DNA from: Gnetum montanum
Taxonomy: Eukaryota > Streptophyta > Gnetopsida > Gnetales > Gnetaceae
NCBI GenBank assembly: GCA_015680685.1
Contig: MNCI01008665.1
Coordinates: 215,840-247,016, forward strand
DNA length: 31,177 bases
Direction: 5' to 3'
Part shown: one piece after another, positions 20,619-30,990 of the stretch
Numbering within the stretch: position 1 is the stretch's first letter
Layout of the letters: every line of letters begins with the position of its first letter
Made by a program: the position numbers and the translations under genes
The notes under the pieces: generated by a model
What the model saw: the letters and a program-made list of their open reading frames with translations, nothing else
Databases searched by the model: none
Told to the model about the DNA's origin: nothing

Positions 20619-22298
20619 GCTCACAACATAACCAAGAATTAGCTTATAATGTGTAACTTATAACCGTTAAGTACCTTATTTTGTTGGGTAATTACACTTA
20701 GGCTAAGTTATGACCATGGTGGATTGATTATTTTAGTATTAATTTAATATTATTTCATTTTTAATGGATCACTAAAGTCTGTTGGAAGGGTTTAACTCTC
20801 ATAATTTGATGTTTTAATGTTAGTTTCTTAATTAAACCTTTATGGGAGTTAGAAAAATTTCCATAAAAAACTTAAGGTTTGTGGCCCCCATGACAAAGAT
20901 CTTACCTCCAATAGCTATAAGACTAAAGAAAGAAATGAATTGGACAAATGAGTAGGAAGTTATGGCCCTTGGAAGGTTCTAGGCTCTAAAAAGTTCAAAC
21001 CACACCACCCCCCCTCATTTGAGCTCAAATGTGAAAAATTTTCAATGTGGATGTGTATATATACACTTTTTGCCTTACATTGATGGGGTCTCATACTCAT
21101 ATATGCAGTCAACTTTGTAAACGAGGTCCCATCACTAAAGCTATTAGACAAAATTTTCCACATTGAATATTTCAAAAATTATGAGGAGTTTTAACATGAA
21201 ATTAAGGTCTATGAAGAGCCAAAAATTCATGAATCTAATGAAATACTAGAAGAGGGCTTATGAATTCACAACAATTAGAGAATGATTGGAAGAATGAAAT
21301 TTGATGAAGAAAAAATACCATTAAGAAGCGCATAGTTGGATGCAACCGATGGGGAATGTGGAATGATTTGATTGTGAAAATTCCAAAGGATAAAGGGGCT
21401 TAACTAACCCAACTAGGAGACATGCAAGTGAGTCCTTCTCATAGTAAGCTCATGTTCATTTTTTCCTTTGCATATCCTCAAACCAATGAGTCTGTGAACC
21501 CCACAGTTGATTAATGGTTATGAAAAGTTAAGGATCTAATTTAAAAGAATTTACCTAAGAATTTTAACATGTCAAACTAAGACATTGAATAAAACATGGA
21601 AACTAACAGTGAGGTGAATTTATGGTTAGCATTAATGGATGAGAGAGAAGGTGGAACGAAGTTCCATCTCATGGTCACATGAAGTCCCTTGTGAATTTGA
21701 TAGTTAAATAACCCGATAAAGTTCATCCTTAGTCCAAATCAAACACAATCACTTTCAATGACTTCACATTGATACTCTAAGACTAGTCCATCCTCTCAAG
21801 ACACAAGAATGCTCCCATAGATCAATCATCATTTCTTATTTGAGAAGAAAAGAGAAGTAAGAAGTGAGAAATGGCCTTAGTTAGAGGGAACCTTTAAGCA
21901 TGGGTAACATGTCTTTCTAGTCCCATAACCAATGTTTGTAACCTATTATTTTGTCTAAGGGATGTACTTTGAATTCCCATCATTTTTTTGAGTTTTATGT
22001 TTTTATGAATTTTTGAATGGAAACCACACCATGCAAATACTTATTAACTTCCTATTATTTATTGACACTAAATGATGAGAAATCCATAAAAACACTCATG
22101 CACTCAATTGAGTAGAAAAGTACGAAGAGCAGTAAGTTCCCTTGAAGTCACACCCTTATCAATCCATTTGATCTTTCCCAAGTTTGGAAACTACCAAGGT
22201 CATAAGTTCATTAAAGTTTCATTAATGAAAGGGACCTCATATTTCCAAAACCAAGAACACCATAGATTGTTGTGGATGGGTAGATGACATGGTCTCAC
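20619..22298. other. Spacer, no coding sequence recognised
   Basis: AT-rich DNA with no retroelement protein in any frame. It holds a C-run (CCACCCCCCCTC near 21003) and an imperfect inverted repeat: TTCAATGTGG near 21040 and its exact complement CCACATTGAA near 21160, with partly matching flanks. It may include the unrecognised upstream portion of D. Confidence 0.45.
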
Positions 22299-22384
22299 TG
22301 TTGAAATACCACCAAATTTGAGCTCCCAAGTCTCAACTAAAGATTTGGCTAAGTATCAAAACTTGGCAAATTTTTGCTAATAAT

Positions 22385-23180
22385 TGAGGCTATGCTCCCA
22401 CTATTGGGACTACACTCTATAGCATAGTTAGCATAGCTGACATAAATAGCCTAGATTTGCAAAAATTTTCCAAGTGTCAACAACAACTAAAAATATTTCT
22501 AAGTGTTCTAGTTATGCTCACCCTCCTGAGACTATGCTCCAAAGTGTAGTTAGCCTTGGAATGACTAGTTTTGCAAATTTGCCTAAGTGTTAAGCCGAAG
22601 GTTGCTAAGCATGGTTGGGATGGATGAAACAGTTTGGTAGATTTTCTAAGTCCTAAGCCTACAATCCCTACTATGCTCTAGAGTTTCGTTAACATAGTCT
22701 ACATGGGCACATCATATTTGCCAGTTTTTTCCAAGTGTCAGGGCTACACTCTCACCTCTGGGACTACACCCTAGAGTGTAGTTAGCGTAGTCAATCTAAC
22801 TCCTTGGGCTATGCTCTAGAGCGTAGTCAACATAGTCTACCAAAAATGTCTCCAGAAGCCTCCATAACTCAACACCAGCCTGCATCTTAGTGCTAACATT
22901 CCTTCAACAAGCAAGATCAGCAAGTTTTGTTTCTTTTGCATCCCCCATTTTCCCTCACATTGTACCTCTGCGCAACACTAATCAAGAGAGTGGGCATCAT
23001 AGTATCCAAAATTGCACTATCTTGCATTATTTTCAGGTACTTTGTGATCTGTTTGACATTCGGACATGCAATCTTGATAGCATAGTCACGGTCTAGCAAT
23101 CTCACAAGGTCCATTTAAGCACACTAGCAGAACACCATTTTGCTTCAATGGGAGCATAGTTGGGACTAGCATAGTCCCAG
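22385..23180. repeat. Clustered GACTATGCTC/GAGCGTAGTC motifs in B2 U3
   Basis: Repeated imperfect palindromes such as CTATGCTCTAGAGCGTAGTC (about 22809-22828) and CTACACCCTAGAGTGTAGTTAG (about 22764-22785), with further copies near 22391, 22420, 22543, 22674 and 23153-23180. Related to the motifs of the B1 U3. Confidence 0.7.
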
Positions 23181-23231
23181 CTACCCCTCTACCACATGGC
23201 ACTTGATTTGTGATTCACACTAACACTAGGC

Positions 23232-23240
23232 CTATAAATA
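23232..23240 (+). promoter_or_regulatory. TATA box of B2 LTR promoter
   Basis: GGCCTATAAATACCCC, matching the B1 LTR TATA region almost exactly; about 655 bp before the LTR end. Confidence 0.72.
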
Positions 23241-23893
23241 CCCCTACTCTTCATATTTTAGGGGTTGGCATTTTCATTCAATAGCTGACATTTTGGCATT
23301 GGCACTCTTGCACTAGAGCACCCTTAGTATCTTGAAAAACTTTGGAACACCACCGAACACTATTGCACACCACTATGGCATTGTTTTACACCACCCAGCA
23401 CACCATCAAGCACTATAGCTTGTAGGACATTGCAATGGCCAACACAGTAGGCTACTGTACCTATTTGTACACCGCATATCCCCTAAACTTTTCTTTACAA
23501 TTGACTACACTCCCCCAAGTTTGGGGCAATGCCTTTCTCTTTTGCTCACATTCTATGCCTTTTTTGTAATTTTTTTCATATTTTAGGCTTCTACTCACAT
23601 TTTTTACTATTTAAGCAAATATTTGCATGTTCACACCCTTATCTTCACATTCGAAACTATTACTACACTCACACCCACCCACAAACACCATGGACATCGC
23701 AAAACATCGCATTCTCTTTAATACCTATTTTGGCGTAACACCCATAAGTCCTAGTTCAATCGACAAGACCATCCTGGGCACCACGCCTTCATTCTTAGTA
23801 GGCCCTCGTGTGGAAGTAGGGTCAAGACTGTGCAACCGTAGACCTCTCAGTGTCCCATTCCAACCTCTAACATTTTTTATCACTACAATTTTT

Positions 23894-23910
23894 TGACACT
23901 AGAAGGAGGG
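23894..23910 (+). other. Primer-binding site (B2)
   Basis: TGACACTAGAAGGAGGG, two G-to-A changes from the A1 site, immediately inside the LTR end. Confidence 0.75.
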
Positions 23911-24049
23911 CCTCGTCATTTCCTCCTTTGGCCATTCCTTGGTTGTTACCTTGCATGCTCTCTGCATCCCATGTAGATTGGCATCGATTTTCTTGGAATC
24001 CAACTTAACAACACTAGTGTTCATACTTTGCCAAATTCTAGGCCTTCAA

Positions 24050-24300
24050 CAAAGCATAGTTGACTCCAGCGTAGAGAGCGTAGTTGGCTTTGAGCATAGT
24101 CCCAAAGTTAGTCATTTTTTAGCATGTTTACACTTAGTCATTTTTCTCTATGTTTCAGACTTAGCCATTTTTATTTTTTATTTTGCATATTTTACACTTA
24201 GCCATTTCCCTGCATTTTTACACTTGGCAGTTTTTTTAGCAGTTGCGTACTTAACTATTTTCTGCATTTTAACACTTAGCTATTTTTCTTCCTATTTTGC
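24050..24300 (+). repeat. Degenerate tandem repeat in the B2 leader
   Basis: Six or so imperfect copies of a TTTACACTTAGCCATTTTT-like unit (24110-24300), preceded by further GCATAGT/GCGTAG motifs (24053-24105). The B1 leader (about 220 bp against about 420 bp here) lacks this array. Confidence 0.65.
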
Positions 24301-24331
24301 ATAAGACGCCTTTTGCATTTCCCTTTGCACC

Positions 24332-26660
24332 ATGAATCCTGAGCAGCCTTCAACCTTTACTCCAAGTACAGTTGTTATCTAGCTTGTTCAACAAGAAATC
24401 TAGATTGACCTTCTTGGGGCTAGGGGCCCCATCCTAGCACAAAAGAAATCCCTTAGGCAGTGCAACTTGCCTCTTGAGGTCATCGTGCTCAACAACGAAC
24501 AATATAACTTCGTTTGTGCAAAACTCTAGGCTAGTTTTCCTTTAGATTGCCAAGAAATGGAAGCCAAATGTAGTTATGAGATCATGTATCATAATAGAAG
24601 GGAATTGCTCGTTTCTGATTTTGACTTTGTCCTACTCACAGAAGATTAATAGTGGATGCTAAACAACCTCATCTATAACATGGGTCATGAGGCAGGGACA
24701 TTCTATGAGGAGCCCCTTCAAGAGGAGCTGGACAAGTTTGAGGCTCAATCCAAGCATGAAAACCCATTCCATGCCTCATTCTAGTAGACAGCTTCTACTT
24801 TTTTTCTTTCATATTCTTGTAGCCTCGCATCACCACCTAGGTTAACACCTGTGGTGATAACCCTCCAGATGTCCCAAATGCACCAGGATGCTGCTATGCC
24901 TTTTTTCTTTCCTTCAGCATGCCCTTCACCATCCCTTCACAATATGTGTAGCCTTCGCAACCTACTTCGCTTGTTCAATCCATTCAACCTGTTTAGGTCG
25001 ACCAGTCTTCCGTAGCAGTAACCATTACACCTACGCAACCCTACATGCATACCATGCACATTCCTCTCTTTTTGTATGCGACTCATGCGTTGCTCATCCC
25101 ACCTGTCATGTTAGCATCCTTTACGATGACCTAAACCACAAATCCATGGTGGGGCTCGAGTATTGTGTCCATGGCACAACCCATGCAATAGGCATTGTGT
25201 GTGGTCACATAGCCTGGAGTTGGGTCGTGGACCACAACGGGTAGCACAACTCACGTAGCTTGCCACTACAACCACACCTAGCTTGGATCAAGCATTTTAG
25301 TTGATCCAAGCCTTACCGAATAGGTCAAGCAACTTAAGGCCACCTCCTCAGAAATCGTCCATGTATTGGACTTCTATCAGGATGATCCAGTCAGTCCTAT
25401 AGTCCCACCACTAACATTGCCCACTGGGTTCCTGCTGCCACAGTTCACCAAATACAATGATGAAGAGAACCCTAACATATATTTGGTGACCTTCTAATTA
25501 GAATGCCTCTTATTGCAGGCATGACCAAATGCCATCATTCGTGTGTTTACCATGTCCCTAACTAGCAAGGCACTAGATTGGTATCATGCACTTCCTAAGG
25601 CCTGCATTACTTCTTTGGAGAAATTGCTTACCCAATTCGTCACTCACTTCAAATACAACTTGAAGCCTAAGGTGATCCTAGATTAGTTAATGCAAGTAAA
25701 GTATAGTCACCTAGAGCCCATGCAAAAATTCACTCAGCGATGGAGTGCATCGCTCAATGGGATCTATGAGCCTATTGCAGAGGCACATCTACTGGCCATC
25801 TTCAAAGACATAGTGAATGACTTCATCAAGTTGAAGCTATATTACCTTGCCCCACAGTCCTGAAGCCAAGTGTTTGCTCAAACTAAGAGTAATCAGGATG
25901 CGGTGAAGGCTAGTAAGGATTAGCCTATATGGCCTACAAGAACCTACACACAAAGAAAAAGAAAGAGAAAGAAAAGGACAAAGGCAAGCAGACAACCACA
26001 ACCGTTGCAACGATGGCCAATGAGGCCAACTAACATCAAACCAATGGCCAACTTGCCTAAGGCCTTAGCCAATAACAACAAGGCCACTAGCTCTAGCATA
26101 ATAGCAAATAACTAGCCTACATCATTGATGGCCATGGCACCAACTACCACAAGGCCTAACTTTAAGCGTAAGGATCCCTTGAAGTATACACTGTTGTCCA
26201 TCAAGTGGTCAAAGCTATTGGACCAACTACTTTATGTTGGATGCATGCAGTATAAGTAAATGTTCAAGGATGCTCATAAGAAACATGAACAATATTGCAA
26301 GCTTCTCAGAAATCCCTAGTCCCTAAGCATTTCAAATTAGACTGATTTTGTTAGTATCACCAACTACAAGGTCATGACATAGACTTCTGCATGGCTTTAC
26401 AGGATAACATTCAATGCATGATTGACAAGGATGAGTTGGTCCTTGATGCTACCAACCTAGTGTGCCCCTAGTACCAATCAATGGGGGTTTATAAGGACTT
26501 GCTCAATGTAAGTGGTGCAGGGTACATCATTAATGCCATTAGCATTGATGACAATGCAGAACCAACATGGGAGCCATTCATGGTTCATGTGCCCTCTGGT
26601 AACACTAGGGCCTCCATGAAATCAACTAGTTCAAGGACCTCTTTTGTCATTAGATCACCA
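24332..26660 (+). pseudogene. gag: Broken gag of B2
   Basis: ATG at 24332 (MNPEQPSTF). The N-terminal segment matches B1: GARGPILAQKKSLRQC, QYNFVCAKL, QEMEAKCSYEIMY. A variable Pro/Thr-rich section follows (24800-25300), then VKQLKATSSEIVHVLDFY (about 25325-25383). The Gag core has FTKYNDEENPN, TSKALDWYHALPKAC, LEKLLTQFVTHFKYNL and HLEPMQKFTQRW (25444-25870). The tail carries a Lys/Glu-rich patch, TRPNFKRKDPLKYTLLSIKW (about 26140-26210) and GAGYIINAISIDDNAEP (about 26518-26565), typical of Tat/Ogre elements. Multiple frameshifts and stops, many TAG or TAA. Confidence 0.85.
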
Positions 26661-28071
26661 TCTTAGGCACCCATAACACCCTTTATAGTCAACGCCCCAT
26701 AGCACATTACAGCTACAATAGCCCAAACACCCTTCGTCATGAGGGTGCCACAATTTGCGGACTCCTCGCCTATTGGGAGTTTGGTGGTGGGCAATGCATT
26801 GACCCTTGCCAACCCAAGGCTCCATTCTATAAGAAACTTAAATAAACAAACAAGATGAAAAATTGAGAGAGCTAATGAGCCTCTCATCAATTGAATACTT
26901 AGGTAACACCAGGAACAAAGGGCATTAGGCTCAACAAAGCTTATCCCCTTGTCTTCCATCCCAATGGCCAAACTAATTGAGGAGGCCACACCAACAAGCA
27001 AGTAGCAATGAAGCACTAAGTCTCTAACAACCAGTAATCAATAACAAAGCACTGAGGCTCCAAAGTAAATAAGGCAAATGAGGTCTAAATCCCCTCCATG
27101 AGAGACTCATCTCTTAGGCTTCATGGAGGATATGAAGGCCACCAAGAAAAAAGTAGTAGACAATGGTAAAGACTTCCTTAATGCATTGGCCCAAGTCAAG
27201 CAGGCTTTGATATAGAAAAACACAATGTTAAACCTATATGACCTTGTAATAACTTCCTCCACCCATCTCGAAGTGTTAGTATGCATTTTGACCTCCATTC
27301 CTGTCATGGAGGACATACTAGCAGACAAATAGTCCATTCATGCTATGATGTGGCCTCCTTCTCTACAAAAGTCAAGTTCAAAGCCCCTAGCATTTCATGA
27401 TGAGGTGATCAAGGTGGATCCTAAGAAGGGTCAAGTCATTACTATGTCAATGTTCATCACTATCCACATAGGGGAATGTAAGATCTACAAGGTGCATGTT
27501 GATGATGTGGGGACAGCCAATGTCATCCCTTACTTAGTCATTGACAAGCTTGGTCTTGCTAACCAAATTCAACCAACAAAGATAACATGCTTGAAATCCT
27601 TTGATGGGTCACGTGTTATCAAGGGGAACTATCACAATAACCTTCATGGTAGGGGATCAATTCCCCGCCATAAAAAAATTCATAGTGGTGGAGGAGATGT
27701 CGAGTTTCAACTTGATCTTGGGTAGGCCCTAGTTAGCCTAGCTGTAGGTCATCTCTTCCCCAATCCATCAGGAGATCCGCCTTCCATATGAAGGTGAATA
27801 GGTCATCATACATGATGACAACATAGCTCCTTTGATCGTCAGCAACATCAATGCTAAACAGGGATCAGAGGTGGAGCTCCTCGATGACACACCTCCCACA
27901 AAAGATGAAGGCAAAAAACATGAAGCAGACCAACCCGAAGGGCTAATAGAAGCCCTTGATCCTTTGAAAGATGCTTTTTGGGTAGAATTACCCTTCAACA
28001 TAGCTAATGAAGGTAAGGGAAAATACTATAGTGTATCCTCTAGGCCTTATGTGCCTCCTAACCCATATTAG
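26661..28071 (+). pseudogene. pro: Protease region of B2
   Basis: Upstream linker: TPFVMRVPQFADSS, then FLNALAQVKQALI and LVCILTSIPVMEDIL (about 27170-27325), the helical block preceding Tat/Ogre proteases. The protease starts near 27384 (FHDEVIKVDPKKGQVITMSM). Its active-site area reads VHVDDVGTANVIPYLVIDKL (about 27500-27550), where a D-S/T/G-G motif is expected, so the catalytic triplet is damaged. The C-terminal FNLILGRP and IRLPYEGE blocks (27706-27800) are in another frame. A linker (IVSNINAKQGSEVELL…PPNPY) ends at TAG 28069-28071. Coding then stops. Confidence 0.8.
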
Positions 28072-28344
28072 ATTAGGAAACAACTACGTGACTAAGCCAT
28101 TCTCTTGGTCTAATAGGCATCAGGTCCCTACCTACTGCACCTACACATGCTTTGCTTATTTGCATTTTGATTGCATTTTACATCAACTTAGTTGTTAGCA
28201 TTTTTTTTGCATTGTTTATTTTACATGTGTTTATTTTTTCCACTTGTGCATTTTTTCTTAATTACTTGTTAATAGTTAGTTTACACAAAAAAATAGTAAA
28301 ACACATAAAAATCATACAATTCAAAAATTACAAAATGTCGTAGC
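28072..28344. other. Spacer after B2 protease
   Basis: T-rich sequence with no recognisable protein. Where RT would be expected there is none, so a large deletion lies at or after 28071. Confidence 0.5.
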
Positions 28345-28700
28345 CGGTCAAGGCCTAAAATTGGTAATCTTTCTTTCCTTAATGCCATGGCCTGAAATAG
28401 TGTAAAACTGCCAACATGGCCTTAAACTGGCATCTTGTGGCCCGAGAAGGCCTTAAACTACTACATGACCTACCATGGCCTAAAATTGTCAATCAAATCT
28501 CCTTTTGTCACATGGCCTGAAATGGCATAAAAATACCAGCATGGCCTACCATGGCCCTAAAACTAGCAAAACTTTTTCATTACTGCATGGCCTAAAATGG
28601 CCTTAAATTATCACTAGGGCCCAAAATTGCCTAAAACTATCAAAATGTTGTCTACACATGCAACCCGAAATGACCTAAAACTAGCAATTGCTGTGGCCTA
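28345..28700 (+). repeat. Array of GGCCTAAAAT-type motifs
   Basis: About ten direct, irregularly spaced copies of a motif close to CATGGCCTAAAATGGCCTAA followed by ACTAGCAA. Copies begin near 28351, 28386, 28415, 28447, 28474, 28511, 28540, 28550, 28585, 28617 and 28660. Spacing varies from 10 to about 45 bp, so it is not a simple satellite. It lies 130 bp beyond the stop codon of the spliced pseudogene and about 270 bp after the B2 coding end. Confidence 0.75.
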
Positions 28701-28826
28701 ATCACATCAGCCCATTGTAACATTAACATCAAATATAGCAAATAAATACAAAAATCCACTCATCATACATTCCATGTAGCAAAACCTCCACTACATCTCA
28801 TGAGAAGAAATAATATGTCATCTACA

Positions 28827-30990
28827 TTACATAGCAAAAATCCACATAAATACAAAAATGCCTAATGATAGGGCTAGATCAGGCTCTACCCAACTAGTAG
28901 CACTAGGTGGGGATGGAGGCTTCTCTTCTTTCACCATATTGCTAGGGCCTACAACATTGCCTGGTTCCTATCAACAACAAAAACAAGAAAACATAAAACT
29001 ATAAGCAAATGTACAATATACACCTAACAGAAAAAAGCATAGAAAAGCAACATGAAGAATTAACTTGAGAGGGTCCTACATCAACCATGTCTAAAGGTAT
29101 TCTATCAAGGCCCTCGTCCAAGTGTTAGAGGATCTTAGCCTCTAATGGTCGCATCCAGTCTTCTTGGCTGAATTCAACACCTATAAGGGTCTTGTCTTCA
29201 TCCACAGCAGTCCATGCGGGTGGCTACATTAAAAAAGTGGTAGATGAGGCCTCCCCTGAAGGCATGGCAATCTCTTGCCTAGGAGAACTACAAACCACTG
29301 TGTGGTGAGCGAATATCTCAAAAGCCCAACTCTCTCCAATTGCTTCAATGAACAACTCAACGTGATGGGCTTTGATAGACTCTTCTTTGAGTTGTTTCAG
29401 ATAGGTTTCTTGCTCATACTTATAGTGGAATTTGTGGTCCTTCTACATATGCCCCCACTTATACACCTTAGCTCTAAAGCTTTTCCACTCTTAGCCCTTT
29501 TGGGCAAGTAGATCTATCTGTAGCCTCTGCTCAATGATCTCCTAGGTGGCCTCATTCTTGCCCTAGATTTTTAACAAGTACCTAGCATAATCAATCTCTA
29601 CAGTCCACCAAGTACCATCTCCTTGTTCTTGAGTTGACAAGAAATCATATTAAGACTGAAGGTCCTTGATCTTCATGTTTTGGCTTGCCACTATCTCCTG
29701 AAGCTCATGCATGTGTTTCCATAGGTGCTTGTTTTAGCGTCGGTAAGTTCACAACGCTTTTACACTAAAAAGCACACACTTGCTCATTACTTCATACACA
29801 TGACGAGGCACTTGCTCCACTTTAGGAGGATACTCAAGGATAACATCCACCTTGGCCACTTGGTTTGGATCCCAACAGAGCTTAGAACCTATTGGCATGC
29901 AACAAGCAAATCAACATTAGCCACAAACTAAGCACAAAATCAGTAAAGCAACATGAGCAAAAATAACAACACATATACCAAGCTTGGAATCTTCTTGTTG
30001 TATGTAGCCTACCATGTCCTCAACAATGTCTTCCATGAATGCAAGCTTGTCTAGCATCTCTACCCAAAACTTCATGTAATAGGTAGGTGCCGGTGATGGA
30101 CTATTGGTAGGTGCATCTACAGTTGCATAACAATAATACTTGGCAATAACTAAATAGCCAAAGATGTAGGGGTAGAAAAATAAAAACATATAGCAATTCA
30201 AAGCACTTACCAAGAAAGCTCTCAGGTGTGAGTGTAGGGGGATCTCCCAGCTGCACACCATCAAAGAGGTTGGTGAAATCACCCTCATTAAGGTGGAAGA
30301 AGCCCCTCTGCATTAAACTATTGGAAGGTCTTCATGCCCTTGTGCAACTCCTTTTGATATGTCTCCTTCTCCCCAGCTCATGGAGGGGTTATCTCTACCA
30401 CTATCACTACCACTGCTTCTACAACCCTCTTGCCTAACTCACAAATAGAGCATAATTTCATTAGCATAACATAACAAGAAAACATGAATATTATAAATAT
30501 AGAAAATTTTAAAAAATAAATGCATCTACACATAAACTAACCTGCAACATCCATGTGCAAGGTGGGTATCTTGAGTCAAATTTTCTTGGTGACTGCCTAT
30601 CCAACAGCAGGAGCTGCCTCCTCTACTAAGCATTCCCTCTTGATCTTTGCCTTTGAAGGCCCCACCATTTTTCCAAATTAACAATTGGCCTTGTTCACAT
30701 CCCCAATAATAATTGGGGAACACTCACCCACATTGTCATGAGAGTAATGTGATTGTGACCTCCCTAGATGGGATTTGGTTGTAATTAAGTATAACTCATC
30801 GATCCCCTCTAGGAGGTCTTGCATATGAGTGATCGAAAATAGGTGCCTAACCTAAGACTTGGACAGCTGCCCACAATCCAACACTAACCAATCCCCACTA
30901 TCCCGAACCACTAGGAACTCTACGAACCTTGCAAATATGCTACAAAGAACATGAAGTGCATGTGAGACCTTGTTTGGAGGTTGTAGCGAA
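28827..30990 (-). pseudogene. Five-exon spliced pseudogene, family not recognised, 5' end truncated
   Basis: Exons on the minus strand: 30990-30542, 30437-30211, 30116-29979, 29888-29065 and 28967-28827 (stop TAA at 28829-28827). The introns are 104, 94, 90 and 97 bp, all GT-AG, with strong sites such as CTTG|GTAAGTG; phases are 1, 1, 1, 0. Exon 3 (46 codons) has no stop. Exon 4 holds one frame for 274 codons, with nine stops, eight of them TAA or TAG. Exon 1 has four stops; exon 2 needs one missing base near 30315. The protein would be at least 590 residues. Visible segments: FARFVEFLVVRDSGDWLVLD and GECSPIIIGDV (exon 1), MKFWVEMLDKLAFMEDIV (exon 3), and a coiled-coil-like stretch HMHELQEIVASQNMKIKDL plus HKFHYKYEQETYLKQLKEE (exon 4). 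I do not recognise the family. It could be a host gene or the second gene of a DNA transposon. Confidence 0.7.

Larger units (their letters stand above)
22299..23887 (+). repeat. 5' LTR of B2
   Basis: The right end (CACTACA, 23887) is set by alignment with B1 and by the PBS seven bases further on. The left edge at TGTTGAAATACC (22299) is a guess, giving 1589 bp. U3 carries many GCATAG/GCGTAG motifs; a TATA box lies at 23232. Confidence 0.65.
22299..28071 (+). mobile_element. Element B2: Tat/Ogre-like Ty3/gypsy retrotransposon lacking RT and integrase
   Basis: On the plus strand: LTR (to 23887), PBS (23894-23910), repeat-rich leader, gag (from 24332) and protease (to about 28071). After the protease linker the coding stops and no RT, RNase H or integrase is found downstream. 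Homologous to B1 in LTR, PBS, gag N-terminus and gag C-terminus. No second LTR is seen. Confidence 0.85.

Noticed and set aside
20990-21015. C-run as polypurine tract of a minus-strand element
   Set aside because: No LTR edge or coding sequence fits on either side.
23939-24304. Plus-strand 121-residue Phe/Leu-rich frame resembling a membrane protein
   Set aside because: It is a translation of T-rich tandem repeats in the B2 leader.
24888-25244. Plus-strand 118-residue frame with Cys and His
   Set aside because: It is an out-of-frame reading of the variable gag section of B2; the homologous section of B1 is in another frame.
29917-30288. Minus-strand 123-residue frame with hydrophobic middle
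   Set aside because: It reads straight through two introns; the hydrophobic part is intron sequence. The spliced model explains it better.
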